DNA from: Pseudomonas sp.
GTDB taxonomy: Bacteria; Pseudomonadota; Gammaproteobacteria; Pseudomonadales; Pseudomonadaceae
Direction of reading: 5' to 3'
DNA: 64,000 nucleotides
Assembly (NCBI RefSeq): GCF_002796985.1
Contig: NZ_PEKX01000007.1
Span: 858,284-922,283, forward strand
The position numbers and the translations under genes were made by a program. Of the stretch, positions 41,838 to 49,966 are shown piece by piece. The notes under the pieces are model-generated. The model saw only the letters and a program-made list of their open reading frames with translations, had not been told where the DNA came from and made no database searches. Each line of letters starts with the position of its first letter. The stretch's first letter is position 1.

Positions 41838-42185
41838 ATGAAAAAGAGCCTGCTATCCGTTGCAAGCATGATCCTGCTGGCGAGCCTCTCCTTCGGAGGC
41901 ATCGCCCAGGCGGCCACGAAAGCCGATCCCACCGCTCAGCCCGCCACCGAAACAGCTGCGCCGGCTGCGAAGGCACCTGTCTCGCAGGTGGAGTCGGTGA
42001 ATATCAACAGTGCATCGGTCGAGGAGCTGCAGAAGTCGCTGAAGGGGATTGGCAAGGTCAAGGCCCAGGCCATCGTTGATTACCGCACCGCCCACGGCCC
42101 GTTCGCCACGGTCGATCAGCTGCTGGAGGTGAAGGGCATCGGCAAGGGCACTCTGGATAAGAACCGCGACCGCATTTCGCTCTGA
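41838..42185 (+). CDS. comEA: ComEA-type secreted helix-hairpin-helix DNA-binding protein
   Basis: 115 residues. A signal peptide (KKSLLSVASMILLASLSFGG, cleaved near AQA) is followed by an Ala/Pro/Thr linker and a tandem helix-hairpin-helix domain: VNINSASVEELQKSLKGIGK, KAQAIVDYRTAHGPFATVDQ and LLEVKGIGKGTLDKNRDRI. Such proteins bind incoming DNA in the periplasm during natural transformation. The rest of the competence machinery is not in the window. Its leader carries a strong hairpin over the ribosome site; a terminator follows at once. Confidence 0.88.
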   Translation: MKKSLLSVASMILLASLSFGGIAQAATKADPTAQPATETAAPAAKAPVSQVESVNINSASVEELQKSLKGIGKVKAQAIVDYRTAHGPFATVDQLLEVKGIGKGTLDKNRDRISL

Positions 42186-42202
42186 ACCGTCACTTGATGA
42201 AA

Positions 42203-42233
42203 TGAGAAAGCCGGTCGATGACCGGTTTTCTCA
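42203..42233 (+). terminator. Intrinsic terminator after comEA
   Basis: TGAGAAAGCCGGTC and GACCGGTTTTCTCA pair over 14 bases (one G-T) around GAT. The TTTT belongs to the right arm. Being nearly symmetric, it may also stop transcripts that read through from the tRNA-Asn side. Confidence 0.75.
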
Positions 42234-42277
42234 GGGTGGTGCAGAGAGTGAAGGTTCTTTTTTCGCTGCAATAAAAA

Positions 42278-42563
42278 AGCCCCCGGCATGTGCCGAGGGC
42301 TTTGAATTTTGGCTCCGCGACCTGGACTCGACGGCGTTAGCCGAACGCGCTTCAGCGCGGCCCCGAAGGGGGAATCACCTGGGACGCAGTCCCTGGAGAG
42401 AGTCCAGCGCCCAATGAAAAAGCCCCCGGCATGTGCCGAGGGCTTTGAATTTTTGGCTCCGCGACCTGGACTCGACGGCGTTAGCCGAACGCGCTTCAGC
42501 GCGGCCCCGAAGGGGGAATCACCTGGGACGCAGTCCCTGGAGAGAGTCCACGCCCAATAAAAA
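42278..42563 (-). repeat. Two tandem 143-bp tRNA-Asn-linked repeat units
   Basis: Unit one is 42421-42563 and unit two 42278-42420, nearly identical. Read in the tRNA direction (minus strand), each begins behind the terminator of the preceding tRNA end, holds about 85 bases found nowhere else in the window, then a 22-base copy of the tRNA-Asn 3' end including CCA (42454-42475 and 42310-42331) and a copy of the tRNA terminator. The 85-base core can form four hairpins: GGGAC-TGC-GTCCC, CCCC-CTTC-GGGG, CGCGC-TGAA-GCGCG and CGGC-TAAC-GCCG. Cores are spaced 144 bases, the terminators 143. Organisation is like the tyrT repeats of E. coli. Confidence 0.9.
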
Positions 42564-42589
42564 AGCCCCCGGCATGTGCCGAGGGCTTT
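42557..42589 (-). terminator. Terminator of tRNA-Asn
   Basis: On the minus strand AAAGCCCTCGGCA and TGCCGGGGGCTTT form 13 pairs (one T-G), followed by a T-rich stretch. It begins eight bases after the tRNA CCA. Identical copies end each of the two tandem units. Confidence 0.9.
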
Positions 42590-42596
42590 GAATTTT

Positions 42597-42672
42597 TGGC
42601 TCCGCGACCTGGACTCGAACCAGGGACCCAATGATTAACAGTCATTTGCTCTACCGACTGAGCTATCGCGGA
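42597..42672 (-). tRNA. tRNA-Asn (anticodon GTT)
   Basis: 76 bases with encoded CCA. Acceptor stem TCCGCGA with TCGCGGA, anticodon arm around CTGTTAATC (GTT), T-arm with GGTTCGAGTCC. Discriminator G precedes CCA. It is transcribed on the minus strand and is the source of the 22-base ends repeated in the downstream array. Confidence 0.97.
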
Positions 42673-42684
42673 ACAACGGGGCGT

Positions 42685-42712
42685 ATCTTACTGATTAAAA
42701 AGGGGAAGTCAA
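42685..42712 (-). promoter_or_regulatory. Sigma70 promoter of tRNA-Asn
   Basis: TTGACT (42712-42707) and TAAGAT (42690-42685) are 16 bases apart, followed by the GC-rich discriminator ACGCCCCG typical of stringently controlled stable-RNA promoters. The -10 TAAGAT is the same as in the tRNA-Ala/Glu promoter at 51661. Confidence 0.85.
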
Positions 42713-42734
42713 CATAGCCCCGACGACTTCCCCT
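42696..42734 (-). terminator. Terminator of the aminotransferase gene, overlapping the tRNA-Asn promoter
   Basis: AGGGGAAGTC and GACTTCCCCT form ten pairs around a 14-base loop, followed on the minus strand by five T. The plus strand also has a T-run beyond the stem, so it may act both ways. The -35 box of the tRNA-Asn promoter spans the loop end and the right arm. Confidence 0.85.
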
Positions 42735-42740
42735 GATTTT

Positions 42741-43937
42741 TTACAGCACCTGGACGATGGCGCGGGTAACGGTGTCCAGATTGCCGTTGTTCAGCGCAGC
42801 AACGCAGATACGGCCGGTGCCGACGGCGTAGATACCGAACTCGTTCTTCAGGCGCTCCACCTGCTCGGCGGTCAGGCCGGAGTAGGAGAACATGCCGCGC
42901 TGCTGGGCAACGAAGCCGAAGTCACGCTTGGCGCCCAGGGTGGCCAGTTGCTCGACCATGGCCACGCGCATGGTGCGAATGCGGGTGCGCATCTCGCCCA
43001 GTTCCTCTTCCCACACGGCACGCAGTTCCGGGCTGTTCAGCACGGCGGCGACGACGCTGGCGCCGTGGGTCGGCGGGTTGGAGTAGTTGGTGCGGATCAC
43101 GCGCTTGACCTGGGACAGGACGCGGGCGGATTCCTCACGGCTGTCGGTCACCACCGACAGAGCGCCAACGCGCTCGCCGTACAGCGAGAACGACTTGGAG
43201 AAGGAACTGGAAACGAAGAAGTTCAGGCCCGACTGGGCGAACAGGCGCACAGCGGAGGCGTCTTCGTCGATGCCATCACCGAAGCCCTGGTAGGCGATGT
43301 CGAGGAACGGCACATGGCCCTTGGCCTTGAGCACGTCCAGAACCTGCTTCCAGTCGTCCATGGTCAGGTCGACGCCGGTCGGGTTGTGGCAGCAGGCGTG
43401 CAGCACAACGATGGACTGCGAGGGCAGGGCGTTGAGGTCTTCCAGCAGGCCGACGCGGTTCACGCCTTGGGTGGCGGCGTCATAGTAGCGGTAGTTTTGC
43501 ACCGGGAAGCCGGCCGCTTCGAACAGCGCACGGTGGTTTTCCCAGCTCGGGTCACTGATGGCAACGGTGGCGTTGGGCAGCAGGCGCTTGAGGAAGTCGG
43601 CGCCGGTCTTCAGTGCGCCGGTGCCGCCGACGGCCTGGGTGGTGACCACGCGGCCTTCGGCCAGCAGCTCGGAATCAGCACCGAACAGCAGCTTCTGCAC
43701 GCCCGAATCGTAGGCGGCGATGCCTTCGATCGGCAGATAGCCGCGCGGAGCGTGGGCCTCGATGCGGGCCTTCTCCGCGGCCTGTACGGCGCGCAGCAAC
43801 GGGAGACGGCCTTCCTCGTTGTAGTACACACCAACGCCCAGGTTGATCTTGCCCGGACGGGTATCGGCGTTGAAAGCTTCGTTCAGGCCCAGGATCGGGT
43901 CGCGAGGGGCCATTTCGACAGCGGAGAACAGACTCAT
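42741..43937 (-). CDS. tyrB: Aromatic/aspartate aminotransferase (TyrB type)
   Basis: 398 residues from the ATG at 43937. PLP enzyme of class I: LGVGVYYNEEGRLPLLRAV, the N-D region VVLHACCHNPTGVDLT, and the PLP lysine in SSSFSKSFSLYGERVGALS near residue 245, with the phosphate-binding Arg close by. It transaminates aspartate, tyrosine and phenylalanine. It is divergent from uvrB, as in PAO1 from memory. An AT-rich TATTATAT lies between the two starts. Its terminator carries the -35 box of tRNA-Asn. Confidence 0.93.
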   Translation of the reverse strand: MSLFSAVEMAPRDPILGLNEAFNADTRPGKINLGVGVYYNEEGRLPLLRAVQAAEKARIEAHAPRGYLPIEGIAAYDSGVQKLLFGADSELLAEGRVVTTQAVGGTGALKTGADFLKRLLPNATVAISDPSWENHRALFEAAGFPVQNYRYYDAATQGVNRVGLLEDLNALPSQSIVVLHACCHNPTGVDLTMDDWKQVLDVLKAKGHVPFLDIAYQGFGDGIDEDASAVRLFAQSGLNFFVSSSFSKSFSLYGERVGALSVVTDSREESARVLSQVKRVIRTNYSNPPTHGASVVAAVLNSPELRAVWEEELGEMRTRIRTMRVAMVEQLATLGAKRDFGFVAQQRGMFSYSGLTAEQVERLKNEFGIYAVGTGRICVAALNNGNLDTVTRAIVQVL

Positions 43938-44121
43938 TTTGGCAGCAGCTCTAAGGCGGGAGTGAAGTGCAATTGCAACCCACCCGCTCACGGCGCTGGG
44001 GGTTGCGTCGACGGGCCGGTATTATATAGGCCTCTACGGCAGGCGGCGAGTTGTCGCGCATGCTTTTCGACTGGTATGACGCTTTGGCGACCGAAGCGTC
44101 ACACGCCAATGCGAGGTTCCC

Positions 44122-46137
44122 ATGTCGATTTTTCAACTGGATTCGCGATTCGAGCCCGCCGGCGACCAGCCGGAAGCCATCCGACAGATGGTCGAGGGGC
44201 TGGAAGCGGGTCTGTCGCACCAGACGCTGCTGGGGGTGACCGGTTCGGGCAAGACCTTCAGCATCGCCAACGTCATTTCCCAGGTGCAGCGCCCGACCAT
44301 GGTGCTGGCGCCGAACAAGACGCTGGCTGCGCAGCTCTACGGCGAATTCAAGGCCTTCTTCCCGAATAACGCCGTGGAGTACTTCGTCTCCTACTACGAC
44401 TACTACCAGCCCGAGGCCTACGTGCCGTCCTCGGATACCTACATCGAGAAGGACTCCTCGATCAACGACCACATCGAGCAGATGCGGCTGTCGGCGACCA
44501 AGGCGCTGCTGGAGCGCAAGGACGCCATCATCGTCTGCACCGTGTCCTCGATCTACGGCCTGGGTGACCCCGCGTCGTACCTGAAGATGGTCCTGCACCT
44601 GGATCGCGGCGACAAGATGGATCAGCGCGAGTTGCTGCGCCGCCTGACCAGCCTGCAGTACACCCGCAACGACATGGACTTCGCCCGCGCCACCTTCCGC
44701 GTGCGCGGCGACGTCATCGATGTCTTCCCGGCGGAATCGGACCTGGAGGCCATCCGCATCGAGCTGTTCGACGATGAGGTGGAGAACATCGCCGCCTTTG
44801 ACCCGCTGACCGGCGAGGTGCTGACCAAGCTGCCGCGCTTCACCTTCTACCCGAAGAGCCACTACGTCACTCCGCGGGAGACGTTGCTGGAGGCGATGGA
44901 GCACATCAAGGCCGAGCTCAAGCAGCGCCTGGACTACCTGCGCGCCAACAACAAGCTGGTGGAAGCTCAGCGCCTGGAGCAGCGCACCCGCTTCGATCTG
45001 GAGATGATTCTTGAACTGGGCTATTGCAACGGCATCGAGAACTACTCGCGCTACCTCTCCGGGCGTGGCCCCGGCGAGCCGCCGCCGACCCTCTACGACT
45101 ACCTGCCGGACAACGCCCTGCTGGTGATCGACGAGTCCCATGTCAGCGTTCCCCAGGTTGGCGCCATGTACAAGGGCGACCGTTCGCGCAAGGAAACCCT
45201 GGTGGAGTACGGCTTCCGCCTGCCCTCGGCGCTGGACAACCGCCCGCTGCGCTTCGAGGAGTGGGAGGCGATCAGCCCGCAGACTATCTTTGTTTCGGCG
45301 ACTCCCGGCCCTTATGAGGAGCAGCATGCCGGTCGGGTGATCGAGCAGGTGGTGCGGCCCACTGGCCTGGTCGACCCGGAAGTGGAAATCCGCCCGGCGA
45401 CCACCCAGGTGGATGACCTGCTCTCGGAAATTGGCAAACGTGTGGCGCTGGAGCAGCGCGTGCTGGTCACCACCCTGACCAAGCGCATGGCCGAAGACCT
45501 CACCGACTACCTGGGCGACCACGATGTGCGCGTGCGCTACTTGCACTCGGACATCGACACCGTGGAGCGGGTGGAGATCATCCGCGACCTGCGCCTGGGC
45601 AAGTTCGACGTGCTGGTGGGCATCAACCTGCTGCGCGAGGGCCTGGACATGCCGGAAGTGGCGCTGGTCGCCATTCTCGATGCGGACAAGGAAGGCTTCC
45701 TGCGTTCTGAGCGTTCGCTGATCCAGACCATCGGCCGCGCCGCACGAAACCTGCACGGCAAGGCGATTCTCTATGCCGACAAGATCACTGGCTCGATGGA
45801 GCGGGCAATCAACGAGACCGACCGCCGCCGCGCCAAGCAAGTGGCCTTCAACGAATTGCATGGCATCGTGCCCAAGGGCGTGACCAAGGACATCAAGGAC
45901 ATCCTCGAGGGTGCCGTGGTACCGGGCGCCAAGGGCAAGCGCCGCAGCCTGGCGAAGGTAGCGGAGGAGAGCGGGCGCTACGAGAACGAGCTGCGCACGC
46001 CGGACGAGATCGGCAAGCGCATCAAGCAACTGGAAGAACGCATGTATCAGCTAGCCCGCGACCTGGAGTTCGAGGCCGCGGCCGGGGTGCGCGACGAGAT
46101 CGGCAAGTTGCGTGATCGGATGGTGTCGATGGGCTGA
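44122..46137 (+). CDS. uvrB: UvrABC excision repair helicase subunit UvrB
   Basis: 671 residues. Walker A GVTGSGKTFSIANV near residue 40, the beta-hairpin FVSYYDYYQPEAYVPSSD near 90, helicase motifs VIDESHVSVPQ and FVSATPGPYEE, LREGLDMPEVALVAILDAD, IQTIGRAARN, and a C-terminal UVR motif (IKQLEERMYQLARDLEFEAA). It verifies DNA damage and loads UvrC. GAGG precedes the ATG. No LexA box was found upstream. Confidence 0.98.
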   Translation: MSIFQLDSRFEPAGDQPEAIRQMVEGLEAGLSHQTLLGVTGSGKTFSIANVISQVQRPTMVLAPNKTLAAQLYGEFKAFFPNNAVEYFVSYYDYYQPEAYVPSSDTYIEKDSSINDHIEQMRLSATKALLERKDAIIVCTVSSIYGLGDPASYLKMVLHLDRGDKMDQRELLRRLTSLQYTRNDMDFARATFRVRGDVIDVFPAESDLEAIRIELFDDEVENIAAFDPLTGEVLTKLPRFTFYPKSHYVTPRETLLEAMEHIKAELKQRLDYLRANNKLVEAQRLEQRTRFDLEMILELGYCNGIENYSRYLSGRGPGEPPPTLYDYLPDNALLVIDESHVSVPQVGAMYKGDRSRKETLVEYGFRLPSALDNRPLRFEEWEAISPQTIFVSATPGPYEEQHAGRVIEQVVRPTGLVDPEVEIRPATTQVDDLLSEIGKRVALEQRVLVTTLTKRMAEDLTDYLGDHDVRVRYLHSDIDTVERVEIIRDLRLGKFDVLVGINLLREGLDMPEVALVAILDADKEGFLRSERSLIQTIGRAARNLHGKAILYADKITGSMERAINETDRRRAKQVAFNELHGIVPKGVTKDIKDILEGAVVPGAKGKRRSLAKVAEESGRYENELRTPDEIGKRIKQLEERMYQLARDLEFEAAAGVRDEIGKLRDRMVSMG

Positions 46138-46194
46138 GTGATGGGGACTCGCCGGCTGGCGAGTACGGTCCTGGCCCAGCTTTTCGTAGGAGCG

Positions 46195-46268
46195 AGCTTG
46201 CTCGCGAATCGCCCAGCACCTTCAGGCCCCGTCGTGACACAAGGTTCGCGAGCAAGCTCGCTCCTGCA
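46195..46268. repeat. REPIN: inverted pair of REP elements
   Basis: CGTAGGAGCGAGCTTGCTCG and the inverted GTTCGCGAGCAAGCTCGCTC enclose about 27 bases between the convergent uvrB and MFS genes. Same family as at 18342 and 56093. Confidence 0.9.
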
Positions 46269-46291
46269 AGGGGTGGCGTAGCGCGGGATGC

Positions 46292-47851
46292 TCAGTGCGC
46301 CCCAGCTCCCGCCCCAGCCCCCATGCCCGCCGGCAGCGGGCGGGTCAGCAGCACCGCCAGCATGCTCACTGCCAGCACGATGCCGATAGCGTGGAAGGCG
46401 TCGTTGTAAGCCATGATCGCCGCCTGCTGGTGGACGATCTCGCTGATCTTGCCCAGCGCAGCCTGCTGTGTTCCCAGTTGCGAGGTCAGCTGCGCCAGGC
46501 GCTCGTCCACCGCGCCGTTCACCGGCACCACCGCTTCGCGCAGGTAGTCGTAATAGACCTTGGCTCGGCTATCCAGCAGGGTTGCCAGCAAGGCGATGCC
46601 AATGGCGCCGCCGAGGTTACGCAGAATGTTGAACAGACTGGAAGCCGAGCCCGCGTCCTGCGGCTGCAGGTAGACAGTAGCGATCAGCGAGATGGTGACC
46701 ATCACCATCGGCTGGCCGAGGGCGCGCAGCAGCTGGATCTGGTTGAACTGCGGGCCGGCGAAGTCCGGGTTGAGCACCCCGGAGAAGAAACTCGCCATGC
46801 CGAACAGGCCGAAGCCCATGGCGCAGAGCAGGCGCGGCTCGATGATCTTCATCAGCTTGGGGATCAGTGGAATGAGGAACAGCTGCGGCACGCCCATCCA
46901 CATGATCACTTCGCCGATCTGCATGGCGTTGTAGCCCTGGATCTGCGCGAGATACAGCGGCAACACGTAGATCGAGCCATACAGGCCCATTCCCAGGCCG
47001 ATGCTGGAGATGCTCGACAGCCCGAAGTTGCGGTTGCGCAGGATGCCCAGGTTGATCAGCGGGTTCGGTCGTGAGGTCTGCAGGATCACGAAGAGGATCA
47101 GGCTGACCACGGCGATGCTGCCCAGGCTGACGATCAGGCTGGATTCCAGCCAGTCCTTGCGGTGGCCTTCCTCGAGGAACACCTGCAGGCAACCCAAGCC
47201 GATGGCCATGGTGACGATGCCGGCATAGTCGGTGCTCTTGAGCAGTTCCCAGTGCGCTTCCTTCTTCTCCAGGCCGTAGAGCAGGCCGGCGATCATCAGC
47301 AGGCCCGGCGGGATGTTGATGTAGAAAATGTATTCCCAGCCGAAGTTCTCCGTCAGCCAGCCGCCCAGGGTCGGGCCGATGGAGGGCGCGAAGGTCGCGG
47401 TGATGGCGAACAGCGCCATGCCCTTGGGGCGGTGGTGCTCCGGCAGCTTGATCAGCGCCAGGGTGAAGGCCAGGGGAATCAGCGCGCCGCCCGTGAAGCC
47501 CTGCATGGCGCGGAACACGATCATGCTCTCCAGGTTCCAGGCGAACGAGCAGAGCAGAGAAGAGAACAGGAATCCGACGGATATCATCCAGGCCAGCCGG
47601 CGCGCCGAGAGCAGCTGTACCAGCCAGGCGGTGAGCGGGATCATGATGATCTCGGCCACCAGGTAGGAGGTGGAGATCCATGAGCCTTCTTCCAGGGTGG
47701 CGGCCAGCGCGCCCTGGATGTCTTTCAACGAAGAGTTGGTGATCTGGATGTCGAGCACCGCCATGAACGCGCCGAGCATGGCGCTGAACACGGCGATCCA
47801 GTCGCGGCGGGTCGGTTCCCCGACCGGCCGGATCAGCGCATCACCGGCCAC
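46292..47851 (-). CDS. MFS multidrug exporter of the DHA2/EmrB family
   Basis: 519 residues with about fourteen membrane helices. Signature parts: MLGAFMAVLDIQITNSSLKD (motif D1 with Asp), EEGSWISTSYLVAEIIMIPL, and PSIGPTLGGWLTENFGWEYI (motif C with GPTLGG). It is the inner-membrane pump of a tripartite exporter; the periplasmic adaptor gene overlaps its start by eleven bases upstream. No outer-membrane channel gene is adjacent, so OprM/TolC-type protein from elsewhere would be needed. Confidence 0.92.
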   Translation of the reverse strand: MAGDALIRPVGEPTRRDWIAVFSAMLGAFMAVLDIQITNSSLKDIQGALAATLEEGSWISTSYLVAEIIMIPLTAWLVQLLSARRLAWMISVGFLFSSLLCSFAWNLESMIVFRAMQGFTGGALIPLAFTLALIKLPEHHRPKGMALFAITATFAPSIGPTLGGWLTENFGWEYIFYINIPPGLLMIAGLLYGLEKKEAHWELLKSTDYAGIVTMAIGLGCLQVFLEEGHRKDWLESSLIVSLGSIAVVSLILFVILQTSRPNPLINLGILRNRNFGLSSISSIGLGMGLYGSIYVLPLYLAQIQGYNAMQIGEVIMWMGVPQLFLIPLIPKLMKIIEPRLLCAMGFGLFGMASFFSGVLNPDFAGPQFNQIQLLRALGQPMVMVTISLIATVYLQPQDAGSASSLFNILRNLGGAIGIALLATLLDSRAKVYYDYLREAVVPVNGAVDERLAQLTSQLGTQQAALGKISEIVHQQAAIMAYNDAFHAIGIVLAVSMLAVLLTRPLPAGMGAGAGAGAH

Positions 47852-48875
47852 CCAGCTCGACCTCGGCCGCGACGGACATGCCCGGGCGGATCAGCCCCTT
47901 GAGCGGATTGTCGTCGGCGAACGTGATCTTGACCGGAATGCGCTGCACCACCTTGGTGAAGTTGCCGGTGGCGTTGTCCGGCGGCAGCAGGCTGAACTGC
48001 GCGCCGGAGGCGGCGAACAGGCTCTGCAGCTGGCCTTCGATGGGCTGGTCGGGGAAGGAGTCGAACACCAGCTTGGCAGTCTGGCCGGGGCGCATCTTGC
48101 CGATCTGGGTTTCCTTGAAGTTGGCCTGGACCCAGATGCCGTCGTCTGGCACCAGCGACAGTAGCTGGCTGCCCACCTGCACGTACTGACCGACGCGGGC
48201 GCCGCGCTGGCCGACCAGGCCGCTGACTGGGGCGTGGATTTCGGTGCGAGCGAGGTTGATCTCGGCCTGGGTGATATCTGCGCGGGCGCTCTCGATCTGC
48301 GCTTGCAGGCGCTGCACATCGGTGCCGAGGGTTTCGCGTTGCACGCGCTGGGCCTGCAGGTCGGCCTGGGCCTTGGCGACCTGGGAACGGGCGACGTTGG
48401 AGTCGGCGGCCAGGGTGGTCACGCGCTCCTCCGACACATAGCCAGGCTTGCGCAGTGCCTGGGCGCGACCGAGGTCGACCTCGGTGCGGCCGAGAGTGGC
48501 CTGGCTGGCGTTCACGTCGGCCGCGCTGGCCGCGATCATGCTGGTCTGGCCCTTGAGCTTGCTGCGCGCCTGCTCCAATTCCGCCTCGCGGGTCGCCAGG
48601 GTGGCCTTGGCGCGGTCCAGCGCCAGCTGGAAGTCGGCGGTTTCCAGCTTCACCAGCAGTTGGCCTTTCTCCACATGCTGGTTGTCCTGCACCAGCACCT
48701 CATCGACGCGGGCGCCGAGTTGACTGGCGATGCGGGTGATTTCACCCTGCACGTAGGCATTGTCGGTGGTCTCGACGAAGCGGCCGACGAAGTACCAGCG
48801 CGCCAGGAAGGCAAGGGCGACCACGGCGAGGATGATGAAGAACACGGTCAGGCGGCGTTGTAATTGTGCGGGCAT
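47841..48875 (-). CDS. Membrane-fusion protein of the HlyD/EmrA family
   Basis: 344 residues from the ATG at 48875. N-terminal anchor (LTVFFIILAVVALAFLARW), lipoyl half-motif VETTDNAYVQGEITRIASQL, coiled-coil hairpin (TREAELEQARSKLKGQTSM, SNVARSQVAKAQADLQAQRV), second lipoyl half (NLARTEIHAPVSGLVGQRG) and a beta-barrel domain. It links the DHA2 pump to the outer-membrane channel. The longer open frame upstream overlaps the divergent LysR gene and is not used. Confidence 0.92.
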   Translation of the reverse strand: MPAQLQRRLTVFFIILAVVALAFLARWYFVGRFVETTDNAYVQGEITRIASQLGARVDEVLVQDNQHVEKGQLLVKLETADFQLALDRAKATLATREAELEQARSKLKGQTSMIAASAADVNASQATLGRTEVDLGRAQALRKPGYVSEERVTTLAADSNVARSQVAKAQADLQAQRVQRETLGTDVQRLQAQIESARADITQAEINLARTEIHAPVSGLVGQRGARVGQYVQVGSQLLSLVPDDGIWVQANFKETQIGKMRPGQTAKLVFDSFPDQPIEGQLQSLFAASGAQFSLLPPDNATGNFTKVVQRIPVKITFADDNPLKGLIRPGMSVAAEVELGGR

Positions 48876-48984
48876 AGGTAAACGAGCGTTTGGTTGGCCA
48901 AAAAATGTTTGCCAATGTAACAGTGTTCCGTGGCGGCACGTAGCCGCTACACTTCGGAAACTTTGTTGCTTATAGGGAACAATC

Positions 48985-49905
48985 ATGGGGCTGGATGATG
49001 CGCTGATCTTCACTCGAGTGGTGGAGCTGCACAGTTTCACCCAGGCCGCGCACAGTCTTGGGATGCAGAAGTCCACGGTGAGCCGGCGCATCGCGCTGTT
49101 GGAAGAGCGCCTGGGCGTACGCCTGATCAACCGTACGACCCGCAAGCTGCGCCTGACCGAGGTGGGTCAGGCCTACTACGACCGTTGCCGGCAGATCATG
49201 CACGACTTTGCCGAAGCCGAGCAGGCCGTGATGCAGTTGCAGCAGGCCCCCTCGGGATTGTTGCGGATCAGCGCGCCCATTGAGTTCGGCCAGATGTACC
49301 TGGCCAAGGTGCTGGGCGAATTCATGAACCTTTACCCCCAGATCAATGCCGAGGTTGAACTGACCTCGCGCACCGTCGATCCGCTGGAGGAGGGTGTGGA
49401 TATCGTCATCATGGTTGGCCAGCCAGAAGACTCGACCCTGATCGCCCGGCGCATGCTGACCACCAACCGCTGCCTGTGCGCCAGCCCGGATTACCTGGCG
49501 CTGCACGGCCGCCCGGACACCGTCGAACAACTGGCCGGCCACCGTGCGGTGCTGCTCCAGGCGGACTCCCAGCGCTATTGGCCGCTTCGCGGGGAAACCG
49601 TACCGTGTCACCGGGTGCTGTCGTGCAACAACATCACCTTCGCCCGCGAAGCCGTGCTGGCCGGGGTGGGAATTGCTTCGCTGCCAGAGCTGATCGTCGA
49701 TGAACAACTGGCCAGTGGTCATCTGGTTCGAGTGTTGCCCCAGGTCCAGTTGCCGGTGGGCGAGCTGTATGCCGTCTATCCGTCGCGGCGCTTCCAGGCG
49801 ATGAAGGTGAAGGCATTTCTCGACTTCCTGATCCACAACCTGCCTATCGATCCCGGTCGTTGGCTGGAGCCGAAGGCGGCCCGCCTGATACCATCGCACC
49901 CATGA
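48985..49905 (+). CDS. LysR-family regulator divergent from the efflux genes
   Basis: 306 residues. Helix-turn-helix DDALIFTRVVELHSFTQAA and GMQKSTVSRRIALLEERLG at residues 4-40; the effector domain contains LLRISAPIEFGQMYLAKVL and NNITFAREAVLAGVGIASLP. It belongs to the AaeR-like branch often found beside exporters. The intergenic 109 bp between it and the adaptor gene holds TTGGC and GCCAA separated by 12 bases, a weak candidate binding site. It probably controls the EmrAB-like pump. Confidence 0.9.
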   Translation: MGLDDALIFTRVVELHSFTQAAHSLGMQKSTVSRRIALLEERLGVRLINRTTRKLRLTEVGQAYYDRCRQIMHDFAEAEQAVMQLQQAPSGLLRISAPIEFGQMYLAKVLGEFMNLYPQINAEVELTSRTVDPLEEGVDIVIMVGQPEDSTLIARRMLTTNRCLCASPDYLALHGRPDTVEQLAGHRAVLLQADSQRYWPLRGETVPCHRVLSCNNITFAREAVLAGVGIASLPELIVDEQLASGHLVRVLPQVQLPVGELYAVYPSRRFQAMKVKAFLDFLIHNLPIDPGRWLEPKAARLIPSHP

Positions 49906-49966
49906 GCGCGCGCGCCGTCGTGCGCTGTCCGCTTCACACGAAGAATTGCTGCACACGAGAGCCTTC

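Noticed and set aside
42278..42618. CRISPR array at the tRNA-Asn repeats
   Set aside because: Units are 143 bp, nearly identical in full length without variable spacers, and contain tRNA and terminator sequence.
42278..42672. Attachment site of an integrated genomic island at tRNA-Asn
   Set aside because: The direct repeats of the tRNA end are only 143 bp apart and enclose no integrase or cargo genes; a relic remains possible and is mentioned in the finding.
43938..44121. LexA (SOS) box ahead of uvrB
   Set aside because: No CTGT-N8-ACAG-like sequence was found in the gap.
43951..46029. A 692-codon open frame on the minus strand opposite uvrB
   Set aside because: It is the antisense shadow of the uvrB frame in high-GC DNA; its translation is rich in His, Gln and Val without any domain, while the plus strand encodes a complete UvrB.
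48876..48984. LysR binding site between the efflux genes and the LysR gene
   Set aside because: Only a weak TTGGC/GCCAA pair is present; not strong enough to list as a feature.
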